Shown: in pieces, positions 43,589-51,988 of the stretch
How the letters are laid out: each line of letters starts with the position of its first letter
Numbering within the stretch: the stretch's first letter is position 1
Assembly: GCF_900113865.1 (NCBI RefSeq)
Contig: NZ_FOQY01000035.1
Location: 24,654-88,653 of the forward strand
Source: Streptosporangium canum
GTDB lineage: Bacteria > Actinomycetota > Actinomycetes > Streptosporangiales > Streptosporangiaceae
Direction: 5' to 3'
Length of the DNA stretch: 64,000 bases
Made by a program: the position numbers and the translations under genes
Notes under the pieces: generated by a model
Databases searched by the model: none
The model's input: only the letters and a program-made list of their open reading frames with translations
Told to the model about the DNA's origin: nothing

Positions 43589-45058
43589 GTGGAGGTTTTC
43601 CGCGTCAAATCGATAGAGCAGTCGATCCAGGACACCGAGGAGCCCGAGCACCGGCTGCGCAAGGACCTCTCCGCCCTTGACCTGACCGTCTTCGGCATCG
43701 GCGTCATCATCGGTACCGGTATCTTCGTGCTCACCGGCCGGGTCGCCAGGGATCTGGCGGGGCCCGCGGTCGCGCTGTCGTTCGTGGCCGCCGGGATCGT
43801 CTGCGCGCTGGCCGCGCTCTGCTACGCCGAGTTCGCCTCCACCGTGCCGGTGGCCGGATCGGCCTACACCTTCGCCTTCGCCACGCTCGGCGAGTTCCCC
43901 GCCTGGATCATCGGCTGGGACCTGACACTCGAGTTGATGCTCGCCGCCGCGGTGGTCGCGGTCGGCTGGTCGGGCTACCTCACCTCGCTGCTGTCCTCCA
44001 TGGGGATCACCCTGCCCGCCGCGATCGCCGGCGAGGGAGCGACCTTCAACCTGCCCGCGGCACTGATCGTGCTGTTGCTCACCGTCATCCTGGTCTCCGG
44101 GGTCAAGCTCTCCTCCCGGTTCAACCTGGTCATCGTCACCGTCAAGCTCGCGGTCGTCCTGCTCGTCATCGTGGCAGGGCTGTTCTTCATCAATGCGGTC
44201 AACTACAGCCCGTTCATCCCGCCGTCCAAGCCCACCCCCGCGGTGGAGGGCCTCGCGGCGCCACTGATCCAGGTGCTGTTCGGGATCAGCCCCGTCGCCT
44301 TCGGCGTGCTGGGCATCTTCAGCGCCGCCGCGATCGTGTTCTTCGCCTACATCGGCTTCGACGTGGTCGCCACCGCGGCCGAGGAGACCCGCAACCCACG
44401 TCGTGATCTGCCGATCGGCATCATCGCCTCGCTGGTCATCTGCACCATCCTCTACGTCGCGGTCTCCCTGGTCGTCGTCGGCATGCAGCCCTACTCGCAG
44501 CTCAGCGAGGCCGCGCCGCTGGCGGACGCGTTCAAGGCGGTCGGCCAGACCTGGGCGGCGACGCTCATCAGCATCGGCGCGCTGGCCGGTCTCACCACCG
44601 TCGTGATGATCCTCATGATGGGCCAGTCGCGGGTGATGTTCGCGATGTCCCGGGACCACCTGCTGCCGGCCGGTCTGGCCAAGGTCCACCCGAAGTTCGG
44701 CACGCCGTACCGGATCACCATCATGGTGGGTGTCATCGTCGCGATCCTGGCGGGACTGGTGCCGCTGTCGACGATCGCCGAGCTGGTCAACATCGGCACG
44801 CTCTTCGCGTTCGTGATCGTCTCGATCGCGGTGGTCATCCTCCGGCGCACCCGCCCCGACCTCCCGCGCTCCTTCCGCACCCCGCTGGTCCCGCTGGTGC
44901 CGATCCTGTCGGTGCTGGCCTGCCTCTACCTGATGCTCAACCTGCCGGTGGAGACCTGGGTCAGGTTCGTCGTGTGGATGATCGTCGGCGTCGTCGTCTA
45001 CGTCACCTACGGCTACCGCCACAGCCGGGTGTCACGGCGGCCCCTGGACAGCCGGTAG
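43589..45058 (+). CDS. APC-family amino acid permease (cationic amino acid transporter type)
   Basis: 489 residues, about 12 helices. The N-terminus RLRKDLSALDLTVFGIGVIIGTGIFVLTGRVA contains the GxIIGTGIF substrate-binding break of helix 1; FFAYIGFDVVATAAEETRNPRRDLPIGI is the helix 6 signature with the conserved E-E-x-x-N-P. This layout fits the CAT subgroup (YfnA/YhdG-like) importing amino acids with protons. GTG 43589 has AGGAGGGG seven bases upstream. Converges with the SSI inhibitor gene. Substrate specificity is not evident. Confidence 0.93.
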   Translation: MEVFRVKSIEQSIQDTEEPEHRLRKDLSALDLTVFGIGVIIGTGIFVLTGRVARDLAGPAVALSFVAAGIVCALAALCYAEFASTVPVAGSAYTFAFATLGEFPAWIIGWDLTLELMLAAAVVAVGWSGYLTSLLSSMGITLPAAIAGEGATFNLPAALIVLLLTVILVSGVKLSSRFNLVIVTVKLAVVLLVIVAGLFFINAVNYSPFIPPSKPTPAVEGLAAPLIQVLFGISPVAFGVLGIFSAAAIVFFAYIGFDVVATAAEETRNPRRDLPIGIIASLVICTILYVAVSLVVVGMQPYSQLSEAAPLADAFKAVGQTWAATLISIGALAGLTTVVMILMMGQSRVMFAMSRDHLLPAGLAKVHPKFGTPYRITIMVGVIVAILAGLVPLSTIAELVNIGTLFAFVIVSIAVVILRRTRPDLPRSFRTPLVPLVPILSVLACLYLMLNLPVETWVRFVVWMIVGVVVYVTYGYRHSRVSRRPLDSR

Positions 45059-45145
45059 CGGCCGTTCAGGCCACGGGTGGCCCCCAGGTCGGGCCCGCGC
45101 GGGCGGAGGGCTCAGATCCCGGACCAGGGCCGCGCGGCCGGAGGC

Positions 45146-45550
45146 TCAGATGTGGAAGAGAGGGCCGGTGAGGGCGGTCATCTCGCAGCGGTTGTCGTAG
45201 GTCCTGCCGAACCAGACAGGCCTGCCCTCCCAGGTGCCGAGGGCCCGCACGGTGTGCGGGAGATACTCCTCGGGGCAGATCATGTCGATGTCGTAGGCGA
45301 GCTTCGACAGGTCGCCGCCGACCCTGCGGATCAGGCCGCAGGCCGTGAAGGGGTCGGGATGGCTGCCGCCCTCCCGGTCGCATGTGAGGAAGACGCCGGA
45401 GTTCGTGCCGTCGGCCACGGAGAGGGTGAGTGTCAGGGCCGAGCCGCCCCCGGGGACGGGCGACCGGTCCGAGGCGGGCGAGGCGGCGGGGGGCAGCGCG
45501 GTCGCGAGGGCGAACACCGCCGCCGCGGAGACGATCTTGACGGTTCTCAC
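45146..45550 (-). CDS. SSI-family subtilisin inhibitor-like protein with Glu at P1
   Basis: 134 residues: signal peptide (about 1-24), then an SSI fold with two disulfides (Cys57-Cys71, Cys92-Cys122, close to the 15- and 30-residue spacings of SSI), SHPDPFTACGLI and GTWEGRPVWFG. The reactive loop reads C-P-E-E-Y-L-P; aligning with SSI C-P-M-V-Y-D-P puts Glu94 at P1 instead of Met or Lys, which should favour glutamate-specific proteases. GTG 45550 gives a normal signal peptide; the frame extends to 45628 but would bury it. Secreted dimeric inhibitor by family knowledge. Confidence 0.85.
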   Translation of the reverse strand: MRTVKIVSAAAVFALATALPPAASPASDRSPVPGGGSALTLTLSVADGTNSGVFLTCDREGGSHPDPFTACGLIRRVGGDLSKLAYDIDMICPEEYLPHTVRALGTWEGRPVWFGRTYDNRCEMTALTGPLFHI

Positions 45551-45657
45551 ATGAGGGGTGATTCCCCGGCCGGGTAATGCCCAGGTCCTCTTCCGGTAAA
45601 AGAATCCGCCCGGTCTCCGGCCCGGCATCCCCTGCGGCGGGCCGGCGCGACCGGCCG

Positions 45658-45702
45658 GGGCGGGGAGCCGGGCGCGGGGAAGATGCGCCCGGTTCCCCGC
45701 CC
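45658..45702 (-). terminator. Hairpin terminator after the fadA-fadB operon
   Basis: 18-bp stem GGGCGGGGAGCCGGGCGC (45658-45675) with 45685-45702, one G-T wobble, 9-base loop, located 87 bp past the fadB-like stop on the minus strand. The remaining 240-bp gap is GC-rich with no gene. Confidence 0.6.
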
Positions 45703-45788
45703 CGCGCCCCCGCGCCCCGTCGGCCCGCGGGCCGGAGCGCGCGCGGGGCGGGGACGGCCGTCAGGGAAGGCCGGGACGGGAGGCGACG

Positions 45789-47861
45789 CTAGGCGGGGAC
45801 GGAGGCCGCGCCCGGCGGCAGGAAGCGCGGCTCGGCGATCCCGGTCCGGTCCAGGTACGGGGCGATGCCGCCCAGGTGGAACGGCCAGCCCGCGCCGAGG
45901 ATCATGCACAGGTCGATGTCCTGGGCGGCCGCGACCACGCCCTCGTCGAGCATGAGGCGGATCTCCTCCGCGAGCGCCCGCAGCGCGCGCAGCCGTACCT
46001 CCTCGGCGGTCGACGGGGAGGTCCCGCCGGAGAAGAGGGCCACCGCCTCGGCGTCCAGTGAGAAGTCCGGGGCGTAGACGCCGGGCTTGCCCGCCGCGAC
46101 CAGCCTGGCGAGGTTGTCCGAGACGCCGTAGCGGGCCGGGAAGGCGGCGTGCATGGTCTCGGCGACGTGCAGCGCGACGGCCGGGCCGACGAGCTGGAGC
46201 AGGGTGAACGGGGTCATCGGCAGGCCGAGCCCGTCCAGCGCGTGGTCGGCGACCTCCAGGGGAGTGCCCTCGTCGACGGCGCCGATGACCTCGCCCATGA
46301 ACCGGGTCAGGATCCGGTTGACCACGAACGCGGGCGCGTCCTTGACCAGCACGGACGACTTCTTCAGCGACCGGCCGACCGAGAAGGCCGTGGCCAGCGT
46401 CGCGTCGTCGGTCCCGGCGCCCCGGATGATCTCCAGCAGCGGCATCACGGCCACCGGGTTGAAGAAGTGGAAGCCCACGACCCGCTCGGGGTGCCGCAGC
46501 GAGGAGGCCATCTCGGTGAGCGGCAGCGAGGAGGTGTTGGTGGCCAGCACGCACTCGGCGGAGACGACCTCCTCCACCTCGGCGAACACCTTCTGCTTGA
46601 CCTTCAGGTCCTCGAAGACCGCCTCGATGACGAAGTCGGCGTCGGCGAACGCGTCCTTGGTCAGCGAACCGGTCACCAGGGCCTTGAGCCGGTTGGCCTG
46701 GTCGCCGGAGACGCGGCCCTTGCCGAGGAGCTTGTCGATCTCGGCGTGGACGTAGCCGACGCCCTTGTCCAGCCGGGCCTGGTCCAGGTCGGTCAGCACG
46801 ACCGGGACCTCCAGGCGGCGCGCGAACAGCAGCGCCATCTGGGAGGCCATCAGGCCCGCGCCGACGACGCCGACCTTGGTGACCTTGCGGGCCAGGGCCT
46901 TGTCGGGGGCGCCGGCGGGCTTCTTGGCCCGGCGCTGCACCAGGTCGAAGGAGTAGAGGCCGGCGCGGAGCTCGTCGCCCATGAGGAGGTCGGCCAGGGC
47001 CTGGTCCTCGGCGTCGAAGCCCTCGTCGCGCGAGGCGGTGCGGGCCAGCTCGATCAGGTCCAGCGCCCGGTAGGGGGCGGGGGAGGCGCCGTGCAGCTTC
47101 ATGTCGACCAGGAAGCGGGCGTCGGCGACGGTCTTGGACCAGTCCTCGGCGGTATGGTCGGTCCGGGAGACGGTCACCTCGCCGCGCAGCACCCGGGCCG
47201 CCCAGCGCAGCGACTCCTCCAGGAAGTCGGCGGGCTCGAACATCGCGTCGGCGACGCCGGCCGCGAAGGCGTCGCGGCCCTTGATCATGCGGTTCTGCGA
47301 GAGCGGGTTCTCGATGATCAGCTTGATGGCCGCGGCCGGGCCGATCAGGCGGGGCAGCAGCTGGGTGCCGCCCCAGCCGGGCACCAGGCCCAGGAAACAC
47401 TCGGGCAGGGCCACCGCGGGCACGCCGGAGGAGATGGTCCGGTAGGTGCAGTGGAGGGCGACCTCCAGGCCGCCGCCCATCGCCGCGCCGTTCACGAACG
47501 CGAACGACGGCACCTCCAGCTCGCCGAGGCGGCGGAAAACCTCGTGGCCCAGCCTGCCGATCCGCAGCGCCTGGTCCCGCTCGGAGACCGTCGCGGCGCC
47601 CTTGAGGTCGGCGCCCACCGCGAAGACGAACGGCTTGCCGATGACGCCCACGGCCGCCAGGTCGCCGCGGCCGGCCACCGAGTCCAGGGCCTCGTTCAGC
47701 GAGGTGAGGCCTCCGGGGCCGAACGTGGACGGCTTGGTGTGGTCGAAGCCGTTGTCCAGCGTGATCAGGGCCATCGTGCCCGCGCCGTACGGCAGCTCCA
47801 CGTCGCGGACGATCGCCCTGGTGACGACCTCGTCGGCGAAGAGTTCCTTGATGTCCGTCAC
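45789..47861 (-). CDS. FadB/FadJ-type enoyl-CoA hydratase / 3-hydroxyacyl-CoA dehydrogenase
   Basis: 690-residue bifunctional beta-oxidation enzyme. Crotonase domain about 1-280 (GADLKGAATV, oxyanion stretch FVNGAAMGGGLEVALHCTYR, LGLVPGWGGTQLLPRLIG); NAD-binding dehydrogenase domain from about 325 (VGVVGAGLMASQMALLFARR); C-terminal 3HCDH domains with ATNTSSLPLTEMA, VGFHFFNPVAVMPLLEII and DAPAFVVNRIL. Hydrates 2-enoyl-CoA and oxidises the 3-hydroxyacyl-CoA with NAD+. GTG start overlapping the thiolase stop by four bases (GTGA). With the thiolase it forms the FadB/FadA-type trifunctional pair. Confidence 0.95.
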   Translation of the reverse strand: MTDIKELFADEVVTRAIVRDVELPYGAGTMALITLDNGFDHTKPSTFGPGGLTSLNEALDSVAGRGDLAAVGVIGKPFVFAVGADLKGAATVSERDQALRIGRLGHEVFRRLGELEVPSFAFVNGAAMGGGLEVALHCTYRTISSGVPAVALPECFLGLVPGWGGTQLLPRLIGPAAAIKLIIENPLSQNRMIKGRDAFAAGVADAMFEPADFLEESLRWAARVLRGEVTVSRTDHTAEDWSKTVADARFLVDMKLHGASPAPYRALDLIELARTASRDEGFDAEDQALADLLMGDELRAGLYSFDLVQRRAKKPAGAPDKALARKVTKVGVVGAGLMASQMALLFARRLEVPVVLTDLDQARLDKGVGYVHAEIDKLLGKGRVSGDQANRLKALVTGSLTKDAFADADFVIEAVFEDLKVKQKVFAEVEEVVSAECVLATNTSSLPLTEMASSLRHPERVVGFHFFNPVAVMPLLEIIRGAGTDDATLATAFSVGRSLKKSSVLVKDAPAFVVNRILTRFMGEVIGAVDEGTPLEVADHALDGLGLPMTPFTLLQLVGPAVALHVAETMHAAFPARYGVSDNLARLVAAGKPGVYAPDFSLDAEAVALFSGGTSPSTAEEVRLRALRALAEEIRLMLDEGVVAAAQDIDLCMILGAGWPFHLGGIAPYLDRTGIAEPRFLPPGAASVPA

Positions 47862-49057
47862 TTCTTACCTTCCCAGCCCAGGTTCTCCCAGATGACCGTT
47901 CCGCCCATGCCCATGCCGACGCACATCGTGGTCACGCCGTACCGGACGTCGGGGCGCTCGCCGAACTCGCGCGCGAGCTGGGTCATCAGCCGCACGCCGG
48001 AGGAGGCCAGCGGGTGACCGAAGGCGATCGCGCCGCCGTAGGGGTTGACGCGCGCGTCGTCGTCGGCGATGCCGAAGTGCTCCAGGAACGCCAGCACCTG
48101 TACGGCGAAGGCCTCGTTGATCTCGAACAGGCCGATGTCGGAGATCGAGAGCCCGGCCAGGCGGAGCGCCCGCTCGGTGGACGGGATCGGGCCGACGCCC
48201 ATGACCTCGGGGTCCACGCCCGCGAAGGCGTAGGAGACCAGGCGCATCTTCGGCGTGAGGCCGAGCTCCTCGGCGACGTCGGAGGCGGCCACGATGCAGC
48301 CGGTCGCGCCGTCGTTGATCCCGGAGGCGTTGCCCGCGGTGACCCGGCCGTGCGGGCGGAAGGGGGTCTTCAGCGTGGCGAGCCCCTCAAGGGTGGTCGC
48401 GGGGCGGGGCCCCTCGTCGGCGGTGGCCAGGCCCCAGCCCTTCTCCGCCGACCGGGTGGCCATCGGGACCAGGTCGGGCTGGATCCGGCCGTCGGCGTAG
48501 GCCTTGGCGACCTTCTCCTGGGAGGCTAGGGCGAAGGCGTCCGCGCGCTCCTTGGTGATGGACGGGTAGCGGTCGTGCAGGTTCTCCGCGGTCATGCCCA
48601 TGACCAGGGCGGAGCCGTCCACGAGCTGCTCGGCCAGGAACCGGGGGTTGGGGTCCACGCCCTCACCCATCGGGTGGCGGCCCATGTGCTCGACGCCGCC
48701 GGCGATGGCGACGTCGTAGGCGCCGAAGGCGATGCCTCCGGCGACCGAGGTCACCGCGGTCATGGCGCCGGCGCACATGCGGTCGATCGAGTAGCCGGGG
48801 ACGCTCTTGGGCAGCCCGGCCAGCACCGCGGCGGAGCGGCCGATGGTCAGGCCCTGGTCGCCGATCTGCGTGGTGGCCGCGATGGCCACCTCGTCGACGC
48901 GCTCCGGCGGCAGGTTGGGATTACGCCGGATCAGCTCGCGGATGACGCGGATCACCAGGTCGTCGGCGCGCGTCTCGGCATACAGCCCCTTGGGGCCCGA
49001 CCTGCCGAACGGCGTGCGCACGCCGTCGACGAATACGACGTCACGAGAGGAAGGCAC
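47858..49057 (-). CDS. Acetyl-CoA C-acyltransferase (thiolase)
   Basis: 399 residues. Cleaves 3-oxoacyl-CoA with CoA in the last step of the beta-oxidation cycle. Nucleophile Cys95 in SIDRMCAGAM, ASGINDGATGCIVA, FEINEAFAVQVLAF, the catalytic His in NPYGGAIAFGHPLASSG and the second Cys in TTMCVGMGMG. GTG 49057 follows AGGAGCG. It is first in the operon with the fadB-like gene and divergent from lacI. A TetR-like half-dyad lies in the promoter gap. Confidence 0.96.
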   Translation of the reverse strand: MPSSRDVVFVDGVRTPFGRSGPKGLYAETRADDLVIRVIRELIRRNPNLPPERVDEVAIAATTQIGDQGLTIGRSAAVLAGLPKSVPGYSIDRMCAGAMTAVTSVAGGIAFGAYDVAIAGGVEHMGRHPMGEGVDPNPRFLAEQLVDGSALVMGMTAENLHDRYPSITKERADAFALASQEKVAKAYADGRIQPDLVPMATRSAEKGWGLATADEGPRPATTLEGLATLKTPFRPHGRVTAGNASGINDGATGCIVAASDVAEELGLTPKMRLVSYAFAGVDPEVMGVGPIPSTERALRLAGLSISDIGLFEINEAFAVQVLAFLEHFGIADDDARVNPYGGAIAFGHPLASSGVRLMTQLAREFGERPDVRYGVTTMCVGMGMGGTVIWENLGWEGKK

Positions 49058-49097
49058 GGGGTTCGCTCCTCGTTGCTGGGTAGCTTCCCCCCTATGC

Positions 49098-49109
49098 TAC
49101 TGGTCGGTA
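49098..49109. promoter_or_regulatory. Partial dyad TACTGGTCGGTA upstream of the thiolase gene
   Basis: TAC...GTA arms with inner G/C symmetry, 41-52 bp upstream of the thiolase start. It resembles binding sites of TetR-type regulators of fatty-acid degradation, but is too weak for a firm assignment. Confidence 0.3.
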
Positions 49110-49175
49110 ACAACACCTCGTGCGATCAGGGGGCCCGTGCGGCCGGGATGCGGGAGGAGGGCGTCTCTGGCAGAC

Positions 49176-49189
49176 TTGAAAACGCTTTC
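49176..49189 (+). promoter_or_regulatory. LacI-type operator in front of the lacI gene
   Basis: TGAAAACGCTTTCC, a near-palindrome of GAAAGCGCTTTC type, 13 bp before the lacI start codon and next to its ribosome-binding site (GGAGGT). Binding here would block transcription or translation initiation, i.e. autorepression. It matches the site at 54279-54292. Confidence 0.7.
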
Positions 49190-49202
49190 CTGGAGGTCGC
49201 CG

Positions 49203-50195
49203 ATGGTCACGCTTGAGGATGTCGCGCGGCAGGCGGGCGTCTCGCTCGCCACGGCGTCGAGGGTGCTCAACGGAAGCACCCGGCAGGTGGGGGCGTCCCT
49301 GCGCGCCAAGGTGGAGCTGGCCGCGGCCCAGCTCGGCTACCGCACCAACGTGGCCGCCCAGACGCTGGCCCGCGGGGCCGGCAACGTGATCGGGCTGGTG
49401 GTCCACGACCTCACCGACCCCTACTTCGCCGCGCTCGCCGACGGGGCCATGCGGGTGGCGGACAGCAAGGGACTCGTGGTCATGGTCGGCACCACGCGCC
49501 GCGACCCCGAGCGGGAGATCTCCTACGTCTCGGCCCTGAACGCGCAGCGGGTCCGCGCCGTGCTGCTCGCCGGATCCCGGATCGCCGACCCCCACGTGAC
49601 CCGCAGGCTCCGGGAGGAGCTCGACCGCTACCGGGAGACCGGCGGCCGGGTGGCCTGCGTCGGCCAGGACCTGCTCGGGGCCGACACGGTGGTGCCGGGC
49701 AACCGCGAGGGCGCCGCCGCGCTGGCCCGGGCCCTCACCGGACTGGGGCACCGCCGCTTCGCGGTGCTGGCCGGTCCCGCCGGGCTGATCACGGCCCGCG
49801 ACAGGGCGACGGGGTTCGCCGGGGTGCTCGCCGGGCTCGGCCTGCCCGCCCCGCAGATCGTGCACGGCTCCTTCGACCGGGACGGCGGCTACGCGGCGGC
49901 GGCCGAGGTCTCCGGCGCCACGTGCGTGTTCGCGGTCAACGACGTGATGGCGGTGGGCGCGCTGGCGGCCTTCAGGGACCGGGGGATCCGGGTGCCGCAC
50001 GACATCTCCGTGGCGGGCTTCGACGACATCGTCACCCTGCGGGACCTGGTCCCGGCCCTCTCCACGGTACGGCTGCCGCTCGCCGACATGGGCGCCCGCG
50101 CGCTGGAGCTGGCCCTCGACGCCGCCGAGGAGATCCGGGCCGAGTCCGTGGCCGGTGAGGTGGTCCTGCGGGAGAGCACGCGCGGGCCCGCCTGA
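49203..50195 (+). CDS. LacI-family transcriptional regulator
   Basis: 330 residues. Helix-turn-helix and hinge at 1-60: MVTLEDVARQAGVSLATASRVLNGS, then a periplasmic-binding-protein-like effector domain (VIGLVVHDLTDPYFAALADGAMR; ATCVFAVNDVMAVGALAAFRDRGIRVPHDISVAGFDD). ATG 49203 is the normal LacI start and has GGAGGT upstream; the frame extends to 48807 but inside the thiolase gene on the other strand. Operators at its own promoter and in front of the sugar-catabolic operon at 51.1-54.3 kb suggest that this operon is its target. Effector unknown. Confidence 0.93.
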   Translation: MVTLEDVARQAGVSLATASRVLNGSTRQVGASLRAKVELAAAQLGYRTNVAAQTLARGAGNVIGLVVHDLTDPYFAALADGAMRVADSKGLVVMVGTTRRDPEREISYVSALNAQRVRAVLLAGSRIADPHVTRRLREELDRYRETGGRVACVGQDLLGADTVVPGNREGAAALARALTGLGHRRFAVLAGPAGLITARDRATGFAGVLAGLGLPAPQIVHGSFDRDGGYAAAAEVSGATCVFAVNDVMAVGALAAFRDRGIRVPHDISVAGFDDIVTLRDLVPALSTVRLPLADMGARALELALDAAEEIRAESVAGEVVLRESTRGPA

Positions 50196-50213
50196 GGCCG
50201 TCCCCCGGCGCGA

Positions 50214-50252
50214 CGAACGGCCCGGCCACCCCGCGGGTGTCCGGGCCGTTCG
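50214..50252. terminator. Bidirectional hairpin between lacI and the repeat-protein gene
   Basis: CGAACGGCCCGG pairs with CCGGGCCGTTCG and the stem continues through CACCC/GGGTG with a small bulge; lies between convergent genes, 16 bp before the stop of the gene at 50268. Confidence 0.7.
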
Positions 50253-50267
50253 CGTCGTAGGAGGCGG

Positions 50268-51014
50268 TCAGCGGTTGCTGAGCGTCGGCTGTCCCTGCTC
50301 GTTCATGGGCGGGACGGTGATCTGCCCGCGTAGCCAGCGGATCGTCCAGATGACCCCGTCGCCGTAGGCGGGAGGATGCTGGCGCCCCCGGCCGAGCTGC
50401 CGGGACACGTCCTCGGCGGCGCTCTCCTCCATTCCGAGGTTGAGTCCGGTCGGCCCGTGAATGGGACGGGGGGTGTTCCGGACGGGGGACTTCGAGCGGT
50501 GACCGAGCAGCCATTCACACACGGCGACCGTTCCGGAGCACCATGCCTTCTCCCGCTCGCCCGGCATGCTCCGCAGGCCCGCCCGGGCGAGCTCGGCGAC
50601 CCGGTCGATCTCGGCGTCGGTGCGGAGGATCACCCCGCGGCCGCCGACCAGATGTCCCCAGCCCGTGGAGGAACGGCGGCCGGGCATCGGCACTCCGTCC
50701 TTCGCGCCGATCAACCAGTTCAGGGCACTGATGACCCCGTCGGCCGGAACGACCCGGCCCTCGCGCGGAACCCGTTCGGCGGCATCGATCTCCGCACGTG
50801 CTTCGGCGAGAGTGGGCAAGGCTCCCGACGCCGGGCGACCGCTGATCGGCGCCTGGTCACGCTTGCCGAGAGCCCACAGAATGGCCTCTCCCTGCCCTGA
50901 GGGGGCCGACTCCGGATTGGCGGCCTCCCACTCCCTTATCGCTTCGAACACAGCCGTCACATGCTCCGGCGGCCGCTGTATGGCGGGACTCGCTTCGCTC
51001 TCTGCGGTCGTCAT
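50268..51014 (-). CDS. Four-repeat protein of unknown function
   Basis: 248 residues, cytoplasmic by composition. Four degenerate units of about 40-45 residues (about 18-58, 69-112, 133-178, 196-236), each a helix, a loop, then a second helix ending in a W-L/A-x-G box followed by a Pro: AILWALG...APISG, VISALNWLIG...VPMPG, VAVCEWLLG...SPVRN, VIWTIRWLRG...TVPP. No domain family is recognised. ATG 51014 has GGTGGGGG upstream. It stands alone between lacI and the sugar operon, converging with lacI. Possibly a protein- or ligand-binding scaffold. Confidence 0.75.
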   Translation of the reverse strand: MTTAESEASPAIQRPPEHVTAVFEAIREWEAANPESAPSGQGEAILWALGKRDQAPISGRPASGALPTLAEARAEIDAAERVPREGRVVPADGVISALNWLIGAKDGVPMPGRRSSTGWGHLVGGRGVILRTDAEIDRVAELARAGLRSMPGEREKAWCSGTVAVCEWLLGHRSKSPVRNTPRPIHGPTGLNLGMEESAAEDVSRQLGRGRQHPPAYGDGVIWTIRWLRGQITVPPMNEQGQPTLSNR

Positions 51015-51130
51015 ACCCCCACCGTACGGTTACCCGCCCACCGCTCCGGCGTGAAGCCGTCATCGGGACCGGATGGACACCTCCGTCCCGCGGCGGAACG
51101 GGCCTTCCGCCGCAGGTCCGGCCCCGCGTG

Positions 51131-51988
51131 TCAGCCTCCGACGAGCTCGCCGAACCTGGCCATGATCCTGGGCAGCACCTCGTCGGGATCGGCGGCCCAC
51201 ACGTCGGCGTTGAAGATCTCCACCTCGATGTCCCCGGTGTAGCCCGCCTCGGCCACGGCCGTGGTCAGGGGGGCGAAGTCGATCACGCCGTCGCCCATCA
51301 CCCCCCGGCCGAGCAGCACGTCGGCCGGGAGAGGGGACAGGAAGTCGCACACCTGGTAGCTCGCGATCCGCTCCCCGGCCCTGGCGATCTGCCGGAGGAC
51401 CTGCGGGTCCCACCAGACGTGGAAGGTGTCGACGACGACGCCGACCTGCTCCACCGGGTACGGCTCCGCGAGGTCCAGGGCCTGGCCGAGGGTGGACAGC
51501 ACCGCCCGGTCGGCGCAGTACATCGGGTGGAGCGGCTCCAGGGCCAGCCTGACCCCGCGCTCACCGGCGTACGGGGCGAGGGCGGCCAGCGCCTCGGCGA
51601 CCCGCTCCCGGGCGCCCGCCAGATCCCGCGAGATCGCGCCCAGGGGCTCGCCGGGGACCACGCCCGGCAGGCCGCCGACCACCATGACCAGGCAGGCGGC
51701 CTGCAGGGCGGCGGCCTCGTCGATCGCCCTGCGGTTGTCGTCGAGCGCGTCCCCCGAGGTCAGGAAGCCGCCCCGGCACAGGGACGACACCCGCAGCCCG
51801 GCGTCCCCGACCAGTTTGACGGTCTCCTCCAGCCCCTGCTCGGCGACGTTCTGCCGCCACAGGCCGATGGCCTCGACGCCGTGCCGTACGCATCCGTCGA
51901 CGGCCTCGGCCACCGACCATCGCCTGGTCGTCCACTGGTTCAGCGCGAAACGGGGCACGGCCCGTCCGCCTCCGGTCTGCCCGCTCAC
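51131..51988 (-). CDS. Sugar phosphate isomerase/epimerase family protein
   Basis: 285-residue TIM barrel of the AP_endonuc_2 (xylose-isomerase-like) superfamily. Features: FALNQWTTRRWSVAEAVDGCVRHGVEAIGLW, RVSSLCRGGFLT, LALEPLHPMYCADRAVLS (metal-binding Glu), VGVVVDTFHVWWDP (Asp/His ligands) and GDIEVEIFNADVWA. Enzymes of this type isomerise or epimerise keto sugars or inosose. GTG start overlaps the DUF993 stop by four bases. Third gene in an operon with the DUF993 protein and the Gfo/Idh/MocA oxidoreductase. Substrate unknown. Confidence 0.88.
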   Translation of the reverse strand: MSGQTGGGRAVPRFALNQWTTRRWSVAEAVDGCVRHGVEAIGLWRQNVAEQGLEETVKLVGDAGLRVSSLCRGGFLTSGDALDDNRRAIDEAAALQAACLVMVVGGLPGVVPGEPLGAISRDLAGARERVAEALAALAPYAGERGVRLALEPLHPMYCADRAVLSTLGQALDLAEPYPVEQVGVVVDTFHVWWDPQVLRQIARAGERIASYQVCDFLSPLPADVLLGRGVMGDGVIDFAPLTTAVAEAGYTGDIEVEIFNADVWAADPDEVLPRIMARFGELVGG

